From: Rhizophagus clarus
Lineage: Eukaryota > Glomeromycota > Glomeromycetes > Glomerales > Glomeraceae
Reading direction: 5' to 3'
Assembly: GCA_015698045.1 (NCBI GenBank)
Contig: BLAL01000053.1
Span: forward strand, 808,501 to 872,500
Length of the DNA: 64,000 nucleotides
A program made the translations under genes and the position numbers. The notes below the pieces were generated by a model. It made no database searches and was not told the DNA's origin. It was given only the letters and a program-made list of their open reading frames with translations. Shown here in pieces: positions 23,392 to 35,426 of the stretch; the stretch's first letter is position 1, and the number at the start of each line of letters is the position of its first letter.

Positions 23392-25411
23392 ATGATTAAT
23401 AAAAAACTTATTTACTTATTATTGATATCATTTCTATTATTAAATCAAGTTCACGTTAATGCTGTAACGCATAATTATGTTCCTAGGAGTATTGATATCG
23501 AGCGCTCGTCTAAAAATATTTTGATCGGTACTTATGTTGGAGGAAGAAGTCATACTAAACCAATGTTAGATGTCGTTACTATTTTGGCTGAAAGAGGTCA
23601 TAATGTAAGATTATTTTCTTTTATTTCACATAATTTTAGTATGATTATCGCTTAATATTCAGAATTGCCCCCTGTTTATATTCTCAATGCATAGACAATC
23701 TTATTAACAACAGGAAAATATGAACCATCATCAGAATACCCAGGTTTAAAACAAATTACTTTAGGTCCTAAAATAAGTATAAGATATGATAAAAATATAA
23801 ATATTCACAAAGACGTTGATTATAGAGAAATTGTACAATTTATGAAATTAAGAGCAAATACCTATAACGAAACTTATGAAAAGTTTAAGAGTGCTGCTAA
23901 AGAATATAATATTGATCTATTCTTTTGTGACGCTTTTGGAAATGATGCTTGCATAGATGTCGCTCATAACCTAAAGAAACCCGTCGTTGGTTTTACTTCG
24001 TCTCTTCAATGTAATTATAAATAACCACATTTCTTTTTTTTTTTTTTTTAAATCACAAATCACATAAAAATTTTTTTTTCAATTGTTTAGTAATTGATCC
24101 TAAACCATATAAATCTGATCCATTTTTCGGCTGTAATGGTATCTCATTAGAAAATGAATCATTGTTTGAGAGGTTTAGGTGTACTTTGATACAACCTTTA
24201 CAAATAGCTTATGCGTTTTGGCCTTCTGAGAGTCAATTAAATGACATAAGAAATCAAATGAATATAAAAACAGCATCGGGAAAATTACCGAAACTTTCCT
24301 TAGCTTTGATCGACACTTTCTTCGGTTTTGAGGTAATATGAAAAATAAATTATAATTGGTTTTAAAAATTATTTCGCATAAAAATAATGATCATGTTTGT
24401 TTTATTAGTTACCGCAATCCTTAACACCGAATGTTCAGGTAAATTATAATGATTTGTTATTCGTATTTGTTAAAACGAGGATTTAATCCGTCAGATTATT
24501 ATTATATGCATTACTACTAATATGAATTTTAACAAAATTATAAATTATTAAAATTTCATTATTCTTTAAATAATTAATAGGAAATTGGACCAGTTTTATC
24601 GGATGAATATCCTCCACTTACGCCCGAACTCTCTAATTTTATAAATTCACACAAACGAGTTTTATATGTTGCTTTTGGCGCGCGTTTCTTTACAACTATA
24701 GAGACCAACGACAAAATTTTACAATCATTTATTGAAGCAATCGATAGAAAATTAGTTGATGGTGTAATTTGGGCATTATCTGAAACGTCAAAGGAAGATT
24801 TCTACCCCATATTAGATTTGATCGATGGAACGCAAATACAAACTTTACAAATCTTAAATAATAAATATCCACATATTCATATTACAGAGTTCGCACCACA
24901 ATTCGCTGTACTTAATCATACAAATACGAAATTATTTTTTAGCCATGGGGGCGTAGGAAGTGTTCATGAATCTCTTTATACTGGCATTCCCATGTTAATA
25001 TTACCTCTTGGTGGTGATCAGATGGGCAACGCTCAAAGATTAGAAACAGCCGGTGTAGCATTATCGCTAAATAAATTTACTTTAGATGTTAATGATATAG
25101 TAAATAAAATAGATTTCTTATTAAAAGATGAACACGTAAAGAAGAATTCTGAGAGAATGAAATTTCTCGCAAGAATTAATAGTAAGAGAAAATATAGAGC
25201 TGCAGATTTAGTTGAATATATATTATATAGTGATAGTTTATTAGATGAGAATGTTAGTGACGATTTTTTAAAAGAATGGATTCCTGCTGAGTCTAGAATG
25301 GGGTTTATTAAAGCAAATAATCTTGACATTTATGTAACTTTAGTAAGTATTATTCTTACACTTATTGGAGGAGCTATATATATTCAAATTAATCCTATAT
25401 ACGTTAAATAG
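23392..25411 (+). CDS. UDP-glycosyltransferase copy 5 (clade A, altered C-terminus)
   Basis: Exons 23392-23604, 23695-24010, 24091-24332, 24409-24438, 24581-25411; 543 aa. Signal peptide, GGRSH, LFFCD, linker LPQSLTPNVQ, SHGG and GGDQ are intact. Inside the membrane-helix codons, the stretch between GGAGGA and CAAATT is 4 bp longer than in copies 1 and 4 (extra TA repeats near 25375-25385). This shifts the frame, so the protein ends AIYIQINPIYVK and lacks the KIKSKKA retrieval tail of the other clade A copies. The promoter is also split by an insertion. It could be an enzyme with altered location, or a gene at the start of decay. Confidence 0.9.
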
Positions 25412-25714
25412 TTCGCCAGTATACCATTTAGAAATTAGAATTCTCGTATAGGTATTATTATAAGTATTGTATATTAAGCATTCTTTTTTCTAGATTTTAA
25501 GAATAAAAAAAATCATGCACGTTACCTATTTTATTGCCGTTTTCGAAACGATGTAGGATAACGTAAATTTTCATGTCGCAAATTTTGGATACACATACTA
25601 CACGAATTTTTTTTATTTTTTTATGATTTTTTTTATGAATTAATAAGATATTTTTTCAAGACGTTGATAAATACTTTATATAAAAAAATGGATTTTTTAC
25701 TGTATTCATTTGTT

Positions 25715-26190
25715 TTTTTACCTCGAAACACTTTGAAACGTCTTGAAACAAATAACTTGAAACAACTTGTAATAATTTAAAATAATTTACACAGCTTTGT
25801 ATAATGATGAACAAAATATTTATACCAGATATTTCATATTAATAATGTTATAAACTAGACTAGTACTTTATTAAATAATATAATATTATTAAATTTCATG
25901 CTAAAATTATTATAATTTTTTTCTTTCAGGTTTCGACTTAATTGGATTTTTAATATTTCTCCATACATAATAACTTATTACTCTATCAGTATATTGTTTT
26001 TCGTTTATATAAAATAATCTAGATATATTGCTAAATAACCATTATTCCACATATATATAATTTGCTATTTTAAACATTCACTAAAGGCCTTTGTCATGGT
26101 CAAAAAAAGTTTAAAATTATATTTTCACGTTGTTTCGAGGCGTTTAGAGATGTTTCGAGGTGTTTCAAGATGTTTCGGAATAGGTTTATA
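25715..26190. mobile_element. Inverted-repeat element with TTGAAAC iterons (element G)
   Basis: The left arm (about 25720-25770) has CTCGAAACACTTTGAAACG and CTTGAAACAA words, each about 10-14 bp apart. The right arm (about 26130-26185) has GTTTCGAGGCG, TGTTTCGAGG, TGTTTCAAGA in reverse. The interior is AT-rich and non-coding. Architecture like element A with a different word. Confidence 0.5.
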
Positions 26191-28665
26191 CATAAAAAAA
26201 CTAAAATAACAAAATGGATACAGTTAAAGTATTGAATTTAGTGTTTTGTAAAAAAAAAAAAAAAAAAAAATTCTGATAAAAAAATAATAAAAATATGTAT
26301 TCAAAATTTGCGAAAATTTACGTGATCTGCATACATCACGTGAAAATCGGAAATTGAAAATAGGCATCTTATAAAAGAAAAATACATATCTAGATTTCTT
26401 ATAAGTTGCTAATTTGCTACTGTAATAATGAAACGAGCAAAGCACAACACCGTAAAAAAGTTCGGTCACGTGATATGTGATGTGTCCGTGTGTGATGTAA
26501 ATATTTATTCTTTTCTTCTTTAACCTGTTTACTATTTTTCTACTCTCATATTATTGTTGGTTTAAAATGCAAATACTGTTTGTTCTTTTTAAATATATAT
26601 TTATTTATTCACTTTATTGCTTTCAATTAAATTAGGTATCATTATTTTGAAATTTTAAAAAAAAAATTCGAATTTATTAATTCTTTTTTTATAAAATAAA
26701 TCGTGCGTAAAAGACTATATTTTATGACATCATCAATCGAAATAGAGCGCTGTATTCAGTCTGTTTTCTATATTTTTCTATTTTTTTTAATAAAGCTATT
26801 TTAGATGTTAAAAATAAATTTCGGCTTGAAAAAAACCAATAAAAACTTATGCGCCACCATAGATCACGTGCACTAATTCACGGTGATACAAGGTCACATG
26901 TTAACATATATCACGTGATACCAATGGCATATTTACAAGGAGATATTCCATAATTTTTTAACTTGTAAAACCACTACTACAGCTAACACTATATATTTCT
27001 TGGGGCATTTTTTTCACTTTCCTTCATTCCAATTTTTATTCAAACATATAGTTATCATATAAAAATATTTGATAATTCTTTTTATGTTTTGGCAATAGTG
27101 ATGTTGTTATATGATATAAAATTGTAAATATATTCAATGTATAAATAAATTTTGCATGATAGAAAAGTAAATATTTTGAACTTTACTATTAAAAATGTTT
27201 AATCTTTTCATCACTGTGTCTTATTTATTTTGACTTAGAAAAGCCAATAATTGTGAAACTCTAGCAATATATTATTGCACAATACATCAAATAAACTTTA
27301 TAACTTATTATGGTTGCACAAATATAGAAAGCTGACTTATGCAGTGGAGTTACACTGCATTTGACCGCCTTATATTCGCATATAAAATGTATGTAATAGT
27401 GTAACTTTTGTATTACGTTACAACCAAAAAGCCAAAAACTTTTACAGATCATGTGACACATAGAATAAAAAAATTTTTCATCTTACGTTCCATGCCCTAT
27501 TTGAGTCACTTGGTCAATCTATGTTATGCACTTACTACCTACCGATTATGAACTACCTATCGTTAGTATCGTATAATTAAATATGCAAGTAAAACACCAT
27601 AATAATTTTAAAATTTTTTTTATAACAGGCCATTTAACTAGTTAAGTCCTTTGGTTAAACGATTTTTGACCGATTAAAGCTATTTTAACTGGTTCTAACC
27701 CATTGATTTTTCAAATAAATAATTTTTTACTATTTTTTATAGGAGTTTTCTATTTATAACAAACAGTAAATTAATATAAAAGTTGATTAATATTAATAGT
27801 AGATAACTATCAAGTTAATTTTTTTCTTAAATAGGAACTAGTTGTTATAATACATATAAATGCATATAAATACGCAATTACAGAAGTACTTCCAGTACTT
27901 CCGCAGAAAAATGTCAGATTCACGTGATTTCGATACTGATCAGTTCTAAAAAATGTAAATTCGCGTGTCGTTTTAGAATAATACTAAACGGAATTTTATT
28001 CTTAGTAAAAAAAGAATAGTATTTCTTGAGAATAAATTATATTATAAAACTTGTTACTATTAACACCATAATTACCATAATTACCATATTGTTTGAAAAG
28101 TTCTTATATTTTATTGAGATAAATAAATAATCAAGCATCTTATATTGGAATAATTTTTAATAAAATAATAATAATAATAAATTCAGTTAAGAAATGCTAC
28201 TACTTGCTTCTTACGTAGACAACATCAATAAAGGAAAATTACTTTCACATATATTAAACTTATTTACTGTATTTTAAAAAGAATACCATATAAAAAATAG
28301 AAAAATCAAAAGGGTAGTCAGTATTTTACATTACACTAGGCTGCAAAGTTTATGAATGAACTTTACATTTGATAGCGAATAATTTTTTATTTTTCTAAAG
28401 TATGAAGAAAGCTAGAGATGCGAAAAAAGATGTTTTTACAATTGCTTTGCCGATCAGCGTCAATTTCTGCGGTGACACTGGGTCAGAGGCTGCGGTATAA
28501 TCATACTTTTCTTTTTTTGGGTATCTGCATTTTTATTTATTTCATACACTTTATGAGAATGAATGCATACAACATTCGCAATGAATAAATTCTTTGTTAT
28601 TGAGGAATGATAAGATTCCAAAAGTAATGTGGTTATTAATTAATAGGCAAAAAAGGAACATCGGC
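26191..28665. other. Spacer before UGT copy 6
   Basis: No gene seen. Four of the window's CACGTG words cluster at 26337-26912. A slightly GC-richer island at about 28430-28510 has no open frame. The spacer is not clearly paralogous to those of clade A units. Confidence 0.5.
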
Positions 28666-28710
28666 TCGGTTAAATTATTTGTCGATCACTATCTTTAAGA
28701 TATATAAATA
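28666..28710 (+). promoter_or_regulatory. Core promoter of UGT copy 6
   Basis: CTCGGTTAAATTATT, GTCGATCACTAT and TATA box TATATAAATA (28701-28710), 82 bp before the ATG. The CGATCACTAT box is shared with clade A, so it predates the split of the clades. Confidence 0.6.
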
Positions 28711-28792
28711 TGGATAGATTTTGCCTTGACTCAATATTAAGAATATTAAAACCAACGTCAAAAATATCAAAAAATATCGATAAACGTCAAAA

Positions 28793-30750
28793 ATGATCAA
28801 AAAACATTTTATTTTTTTGTTATTAGCACTCCTCTTATTAAACCAAATCCATGTCAATGCTACACATGAGTATGCTCCTAGGAATATTGATATAGGGCGC
28901 TCGTCTAGAAATATTTTGGTTGGCTCTTACGTTGGAGGAAGAAGTCATCTCAAACCAATACTAGATGTTGCTGCTATATTAGTTGAAAGAGGTCACAATG
29001 TAAATAAAAAAAAATTTCGCATGTTGTACACTTTTCTTAGTCAATTTACGAACTCATCTTTCTTTTTTTTGCTTTGTAGGTGACACTATTAACATCAGGA
29101 AATTATACGCCATCATTAGAATATCCAACTATCAAACAAATTACATTAGGTCCCATGCTAAATTATAAAGAGATATTGGGCACAGATTTTCATAAAGAAT
29201 TTCATTTTGAAAAAATGGTCTATTTCGCAGAAAAAAGCATAAAAGACTACAGCCAAACTTATGAAAAATATAAAAATGTTGCTATAGATTATAATATTGA
29301 TTTATTTATTTGTGATTCTCATATAAACGATGCTTGCTTAGATATTGCTAACACTCTGAAGAAGCCTGTTGTTACAATGGGTGCATTTTTTCCATGTAAT
29401 TACAATTTTTTGTTATATATATAAAAATTTAATTTAAAAATCTTCAATAACATCCCTTCTATTAATTTAGTTACTGCACGCGGATTACATAAATCTGATC
29501 CAATGTTTCGCTGCAACATTTCATTAGAAAATGAATCTTTTTTGGAAAGGTTCAAGTGTATTATAATATTCCCTCTTAAACTGGCTTATATGATGAGTCC
29601 TCTTTTAACTCAGTTAAATAATGTCAGAGAACAAGCTAATGTCAAACCTATAGCTTTAGGAAATACGCCAAAAATCTCTTTACATTTGATTGACACTTTC
29701 TTCGGTTTTGAGGTAATTGTAATAAGAAATCTAACTTGCTTTAAAATTATTACTTATTGAAATTATTTTTTGTTTAGCTACCACAATCTTTACCGCCAAA
29801 TGTTCAGGTAATTAATGTCTCTTTTTATTATATTAATATGTAATAGGAAGTTAAATATTATTTTATTACTTTAATAGGAAATTGGGCCTGTATTGTCGGA
29901 AGAATATCCATCACTTACACCTGAACTTTCTAATTTTATGAATACACACGATCGTGTCCTATATGTAGCTTTTGGCACACGTTTTCACGGAAACACCGAG
30001 AACAATGACAAGCTTTTACAATCATTTGTCGAAGCAATCAATAAAAAAATGATCGACGGTGTAATTTGGGCATTAGCTGTTACGCCAGAGGATAGTTACT
30101 CCTCGACAATAACCTTAACCGATGGTTCACATATTCAAACTTCACCAATCCTAAATAACAAGCATCCAAATATTCATTTTGCGAAGTTCGCACCACAATT
30201 CGCTATACTTAATCATACCAATACAAAATTATTTTTTACTCATGGAGGCGCAGGAAGTTCCCATGAATCTCTTTATACTGGTACTCCCATGTTAGTATTA
30301 CCTTTTGGTGTTGATCAAATGGGTAATGCTGATAAATTGAAATCAGCTGGTGTGGCATTGGTATTAAATAAATTTACCTTGGATATTAATGATATTATAA
30401 ATAAAACAGAATTTTTATTAAAAGATAAGAATATAAAGAGAAATTCAAAGAGATTGGAAGTTTTAGCCAAAATTAATAGTAAGAGAAAATATAGAGCTGC
30501 TGATTCGATAGAATATATTTTACATAGCAGTAGTCTTAATGAAGGTGTAGATGAAAAATTTTTAAATGAATGGATTCCTGCTGAATTTAGGATGGGATTC
30601 ATTAAAGGAAACAATTATGACCTTTACGGAACTTTGTTAGGTATCGTTCTTGGACTAATCAGTGGAATTTTATGGGTTACATTTAAGTCCATTAATTTTA
30701 TTTTAAAAAGAATTATTCCTTCTTTTATTCAAAAACTAAAGAAAGAATAA
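28793..30750 (+). CDS. UDP-glycosyltransferase copy 6 (clade B)
   Basis: Exons 28793-28999, 29080-29395, 29471-29712, 29778-29807, 29878-30750; 555 aa. Same exon plan as clade A but well diverged. Signal peptide about 1-23; GGRSH; LFICD supplies the partner Asp; linker LPQSLPPNVQ; signature with THGG and FGVDQMGNADK. The extended C-terminal helix is followed by a basic tail ending KLKKE, again KxKxx. Clade B marks are VTPEDSYSST in place of SKDDFYPT, and GNADK in place of GNAQR. Introns 1 and 5' flanks are unlike those of clade A. Acceptor unknown; divergence from clade A suggests a different substrate range. Confidence 0.94.
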
Positions 30751-31124
30751 TTTATAAAATCATGTTTTTTTTTCGTATTTATTACATACCTAGAATTTTA
30801 TGTTTGTAGTTTTTTTTTGCTGAATTTGCTCATACAATACAGGATATATTTTATAAAAAGTCTTATATATTATGTTTTCTATCAATGATATTATTAAATA
30901 AATCGTAAGTTATTTATAAAGACAAACCATTAAAATCAGAAATTTGATATATTATATTTTCTTCTCAAATATTGGACTAACCTTCACATCATTTGAAAGC
31001 TGCGGCAACATAAGATTTTGTATTACAAAAATTCGTCCAATTAAAAATATTCGTTGACTGTTACACAACTATAATATTATGATAAAATATAATGACAAAA
31101 AGTAAAATAATTTTAAATCATTAA

Positions 31125-31850
31125 TACCCATCTGTTAAATAATATTATAATTATAATTGATATGATGAAAATTATTGAAAATTATCAATGGAAAATAATT
31201 ATGGAAAGTACTAGAAATTAATTATTGGTGCAAGTTATTGGAAATTATTAATTAAAATTACCATTTATATTGATTGAGATTATTAATTAGAAATATTATC
31301 ATTGGTAGATATTGTTGGAGAACTTGTTATTTGTGTTTATATTATTGGGAATTATTAATTAAAATCATCATTATTGGTGGATTATTGGGAAATTACTTAA
31401 TAATATCAACAAATAAATATCTATTTTAATAATCAAAATAATTATTGACGTGAAAGTTGGGAGGCAAATTATTAATTAAAATTATTATTATTGGTTGAAA
31501 TTATTAAGATTATTAATTAGAAAGATTATCACTGGTGGATATTATTAGAGACGGATTATTAATAAAACTTAAATTATTGAGAATTATTAATTAAAATTAT
31601 TATTATTGACGGATATTTTTAACCAAAATTATTATTGGTAAGAATTTATTGGAAATTATTAATTAGAATAAATATTTATTTGTTGATATTATTAAAAGAT
31701 TATTTGGTAGAAATTTTATTAATGAAATTATTTTAAATTAAGATAGAAGTCAATTAATTAAAAATTATCATTTATTATAATTAAATGTTTTAAAAGATAT
31801 TATATTATGTAAATTATTAATAAAAAACTGAGTAATACAATTATTAAAAT
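31125..31850. repeat. Degenerate AT-rich minisatellite (AATTATTAATTAAAATTATT)
   Basis: The phrase GGAAATTATTAATTAAAATT / ATTATTATTGGTGGATATT recurs about a dozen times with a 45-65 bp spacing. Almost no C on the + strand across 700 bp. No open frame. Confidence 0.65.
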
Positions 31851-33200
31851 ATTTTTAATTCACATTCATTCAGTTTACATTAATATATTCCACATTATCA
31901 TAATAAAAATATCATTTCTCTAATAAGTCAGGGGTTTCAATGAAAAATTTTTTTACTATAATATGATTTTCTATGTCAGGAATAAAAAAAATATTTCTGA
32001 AGCTATAAGAGTAACTGAAAAAAAGAAATTGGAAATTTTCTTTTGAATTTTCACAAATTTTATTTCTCTAGCAACTTGTATAAGAAAGTAATAATTTCAT
32101 TAATCACTATTATACCTCTTTATTTTTTCTGGATATCTTTTTGACTTGTTTCCATCATATTCTCTTATAAAGTAAAAAATATACTCTTTTATTTAATTAA
32201 ATTATCGGATATAAATTAAAGTTTTAAATGTGTTGCTATGAGACCGGTATTGCCCAATTAAAATCTGATTATGGGGTAACGAGATATTTCTTTACTATAA
32301 GTGTGTCACAATAAATCGAAGGATTATTAGTAGCCCAGAGTAGCCCTATTCAACTCCTGTCTATTGTTTGTGTAACACATGAATTACTCGATTTAGTCGA
32401 ACGACTTTTAACTGATCACATACCAGGACGATGAGTTAATCGACATAATATGTTTAATAGCCAATCAAAAATTTTTGATCAACATCACATGCTCGACCTT
32501 GTTCTCATTTATGATCTTTCCATCTGAAAGCATGAGTTCCACCAGAGACTTTTCAGACGTAATACTTGCTTAGATTCAATAATATCTATGTTTCTAATGA
32601 TATTAAAATAGAAAACGCATAGATGTTAAAATTTTAATTTTTTCCTGGAAAATAATTCAATAAACGTCATTTACCTTATATTATCTTTTTTAAAAATTAT
32701 ATCGACTAATTTGTTTCGTTATAAAACTTATTTAAAAATGATTTATCTGTTATGTTGTGAATTTTAATTTTAGTGGCGGGGTTGTATTTAAAATCTATCC
32801 GAATTAAAATCAAAATAACTTGTTAATCGTTGTGTATTCAAACATTTAATTTAAAATTCATTGTTCAGATAATTAATTAATTTTTTTGATACAGCAAATG
32901 AGCAAAAGTCAAAAAAAAAAGAAAAATTCTTAGAAATCAAGATTCAATTTTTTTATTGATCCGTAACATTATTATAAGTGACAAATTAATTTTATTAATA
33001 GAATTATTCAAATTAATCATTAATTAGTATACATATGCAAAGAACTTTGAGCTTTTCTTATTCCAAAGTTGTTAGCAATAGCTACATATTTCTTATTCCA
33101 CATATAAAAATTAGTACCATAAATGCACAGTACTTGGTAGATAATGTGATCATTTATATCTCTTTATCTTATTGTTCAGTCGATTAAGAATACGCAGGAT
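31851..33200. other. Spacer without recognisable features
   Basis: AT-rich, no open frame of note, no paralogy to the UGT units seen. Confidence 0.45.
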
Positions 33201-33204
33201 ATTA

Positions 33205-33690
33205 ATGACCAATAATTTTGAGACAATATTGAAATATGGTGGCTATCACCTATAAACGACAATAGTCCGAAATTTGCAATCTTGTTTATCTATATTGCGT
33301 AACCTATTTTTAAAGTATTTTGTTAAAATATAATAATTGCCGCGCAAAGCGGCAAAATTTTTTTGTCATATTACATGGAATTTTTATGGATTTCCATGGA
33401 ATTTTTGTAAAATCCATAAAAATTCCATGAAAACTAATCCGAAATTTTATAATTTTACTATTGTTACTTATTAAAATTATCAAACTTGACCCGTAATATT
33501 AATTAAAATTCTTACTAAATTCATTAAAACAAACTGATAGAAATGTTCAGTACATGTTGTTCTATCATTTTATCGGTTTAATTTCTTCTTTTTACTATTT
33601 AATTTACAATTTATAAAAGCTTGTAGTCACATAATATTATTGTCGTTTATAGACCATAGTAATTTCTATTGGTCATGGATATCATCAGTA
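33205..33690. repeat. Imperfect inverted-repeat element with internal hairpins
   Basis: TGACCAATA and CTATAAACGACAATA on the left (33206-33270) return in reverse complement on the right (TATTGTCGTTTATAG, TATTGGTCA, about 33637-33682). Inside are a TTGCCGC/GCGGCAA hairpin (33337-33355) and a perfect 20-bp stem (33374-33393 with 33410-33429, CATGGAATTTTTATGGATTT). Probably a small non-autonomous transposon; no target duplication identified. Confidence 0.55.
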
Positions 33691-33699
33691 AGGGATACT

Positions 33700-34870
33700 G
33701 TGGCGATCAGTAGGAATTTGCTACTAATATTAAACTGTTTGCGTAACAGTGTAGATTTTAGAACAAAAAAGCCATGGTATTAATTGAAAATTAAATAAAT
33801 CAACTCTTACCCGGTATAAGAATTCAAGAAATTTTTTATATGATATTTAGCGCCCAATTTTTAACCATTTTTTTAAAGCGGGTACGTCAAGTATAGTAAC
33901 ACCATACAGTATGCTAATAATAATTAGATTCCTGAATAGTTAAGATTTCCTGGATAGCGGTTTAAAAAAAAAAAGTTAAGGTTAGTAATCCCGACTATTC
34001 ACTGGAAGGAGTCGACAAAAAAAAATATTTATATCACGTGACATTGATTCGTTATTTTCACTCCACGTGTTTTATTACGCTGATTACCGATAGCACTGCA
34101 TATATTATTTCCTCACCGTATAAAAAATACTCGTCCCAATATAACGAATATGCAATACGTGGATCTATTTAAATTTTCTAATCATCGAATTGAAATTTTT
34201 CATATATTAAAGTTTCTGGGAAATTATTACCCGGCGTATTTTTTTTATGCAGTGCTAATTGCTAAACTGGTAATTAATTTCTGCGTAACGTTCATCCTGA
34301 CATTTTAAAAATACGAAAATATCGTCCATTGTTTTTAATATAAATTAATTTTCACAAAATTTTTTGAACATATTGTTAACATGAATTGTTTATTTATAAT
34401 AAAACTACCAACGATACCATAACAGATAAATAAACCTTAATAAAATGAAAGGGTTAATTTGATTTATTTTAATGTTTGTTTATTATATTTATTAAATTAT
34501 GAGCGTGGATACAATTAGATATTGTCCAAATAAATATGGAAAGTAACGTGTATTAAATTTTAATATTGTTATAAAAAATTAACAAATATTTGGAACAGTT
34601 TGATGTTTCGGTCTCCTTTTACTCATTTATTCTTCAAAATTCCAAAAAGCAATTTACTCTCAAAAGCGAGAGTTGCGAAATTATTTCTGTTATCAGTTAT
34701 ACAAATAATTAATGCACCATAAAATCACGTGCATAATGATACTCAAGATAGCGGCAATACATTTGTTCCATTTAACTGTTCTGATAAACAAAAATGCAAT
34801 AAATGATTTACTATTAAATTTGCATGATTAATATCCAGAAACATTGAGACCTCACGATTTTGATCTCCGC

Positions 34871-34903
<33 letters not shown>

Positions 34904-35311
34904 AAATTAAAATTAAATGAAATAAAACAAACCCCCTGTAACTGCGATATTCTTTGTAATCATTTATTTTTCTTTTTTATTTTTTTTTTTATTTTATCTA
35001 AAAATAAAAAAATAATAGTAATAATAATAATAAATAAATAAATTGCAATAATTGATAAGTAACATTATGTAACCTAACACATTTATTATATTACATTTGA
35101 ATAATGCAAAAATATTTTCCTTTAATGGAACTATTTTTTTATAATTAAACTTTTTGAATATCATTCTTTTAAATGTTTAGCTTTATCGAACGATCTAAAT
35201 TGTCATTGGATGAGTACCTCATCAGTAAATAGTACAAAAAAAAAAAAAGACTCGAAAAAAATTTTTTTGTGTATATTACTTTTGAGAAACAAATAATGAT
35301 GACAAAAATGT
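33700..35311. other. Spacer before UGT copy 7
   Basis: No gene seen. Contains three CACGTG words (34035, 34064, 34726) and a T-run abutting an A-run at 34871-34906, which can fold on itself. Confidence 0.45.
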
Positions 35312-35367
35312 CGGTTAAAATATTCGCTTATTATTATAATGAAAATAAAATTACATATAAATAAAGG
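35312..35367 (+). promoter_or_regulatory. Core promoter of UGT copy 7
   Basis: CGGTTAAAATATT followed by TATA box TATAAATAAAGG (35356-35367), 60 bp before the ATG. The CGATCACTATAG box is not recognisable, so this is the most divergent promoter of the array. Confidence 0.55.
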
Positions 35368-35426
35368 AATGTTTCAAAGATTTCCTCTATATTGAAATCT
35401 TTGATTTCAATAAGAAAAAAAACAAA

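Noticed and set aside
26725-26760. AATCGAAATAGAGCGCT resembles UGT exon 1 (GATATAGAGCGCT)
   Set aside because: The match is short and the surrounding UGT words are absent.
33205-33690. Helitron
   Set aside because: A GC hairpin is present but no CTRR end lies just after it and no TC start is clear; the outer inverted repeats argue for another element type.
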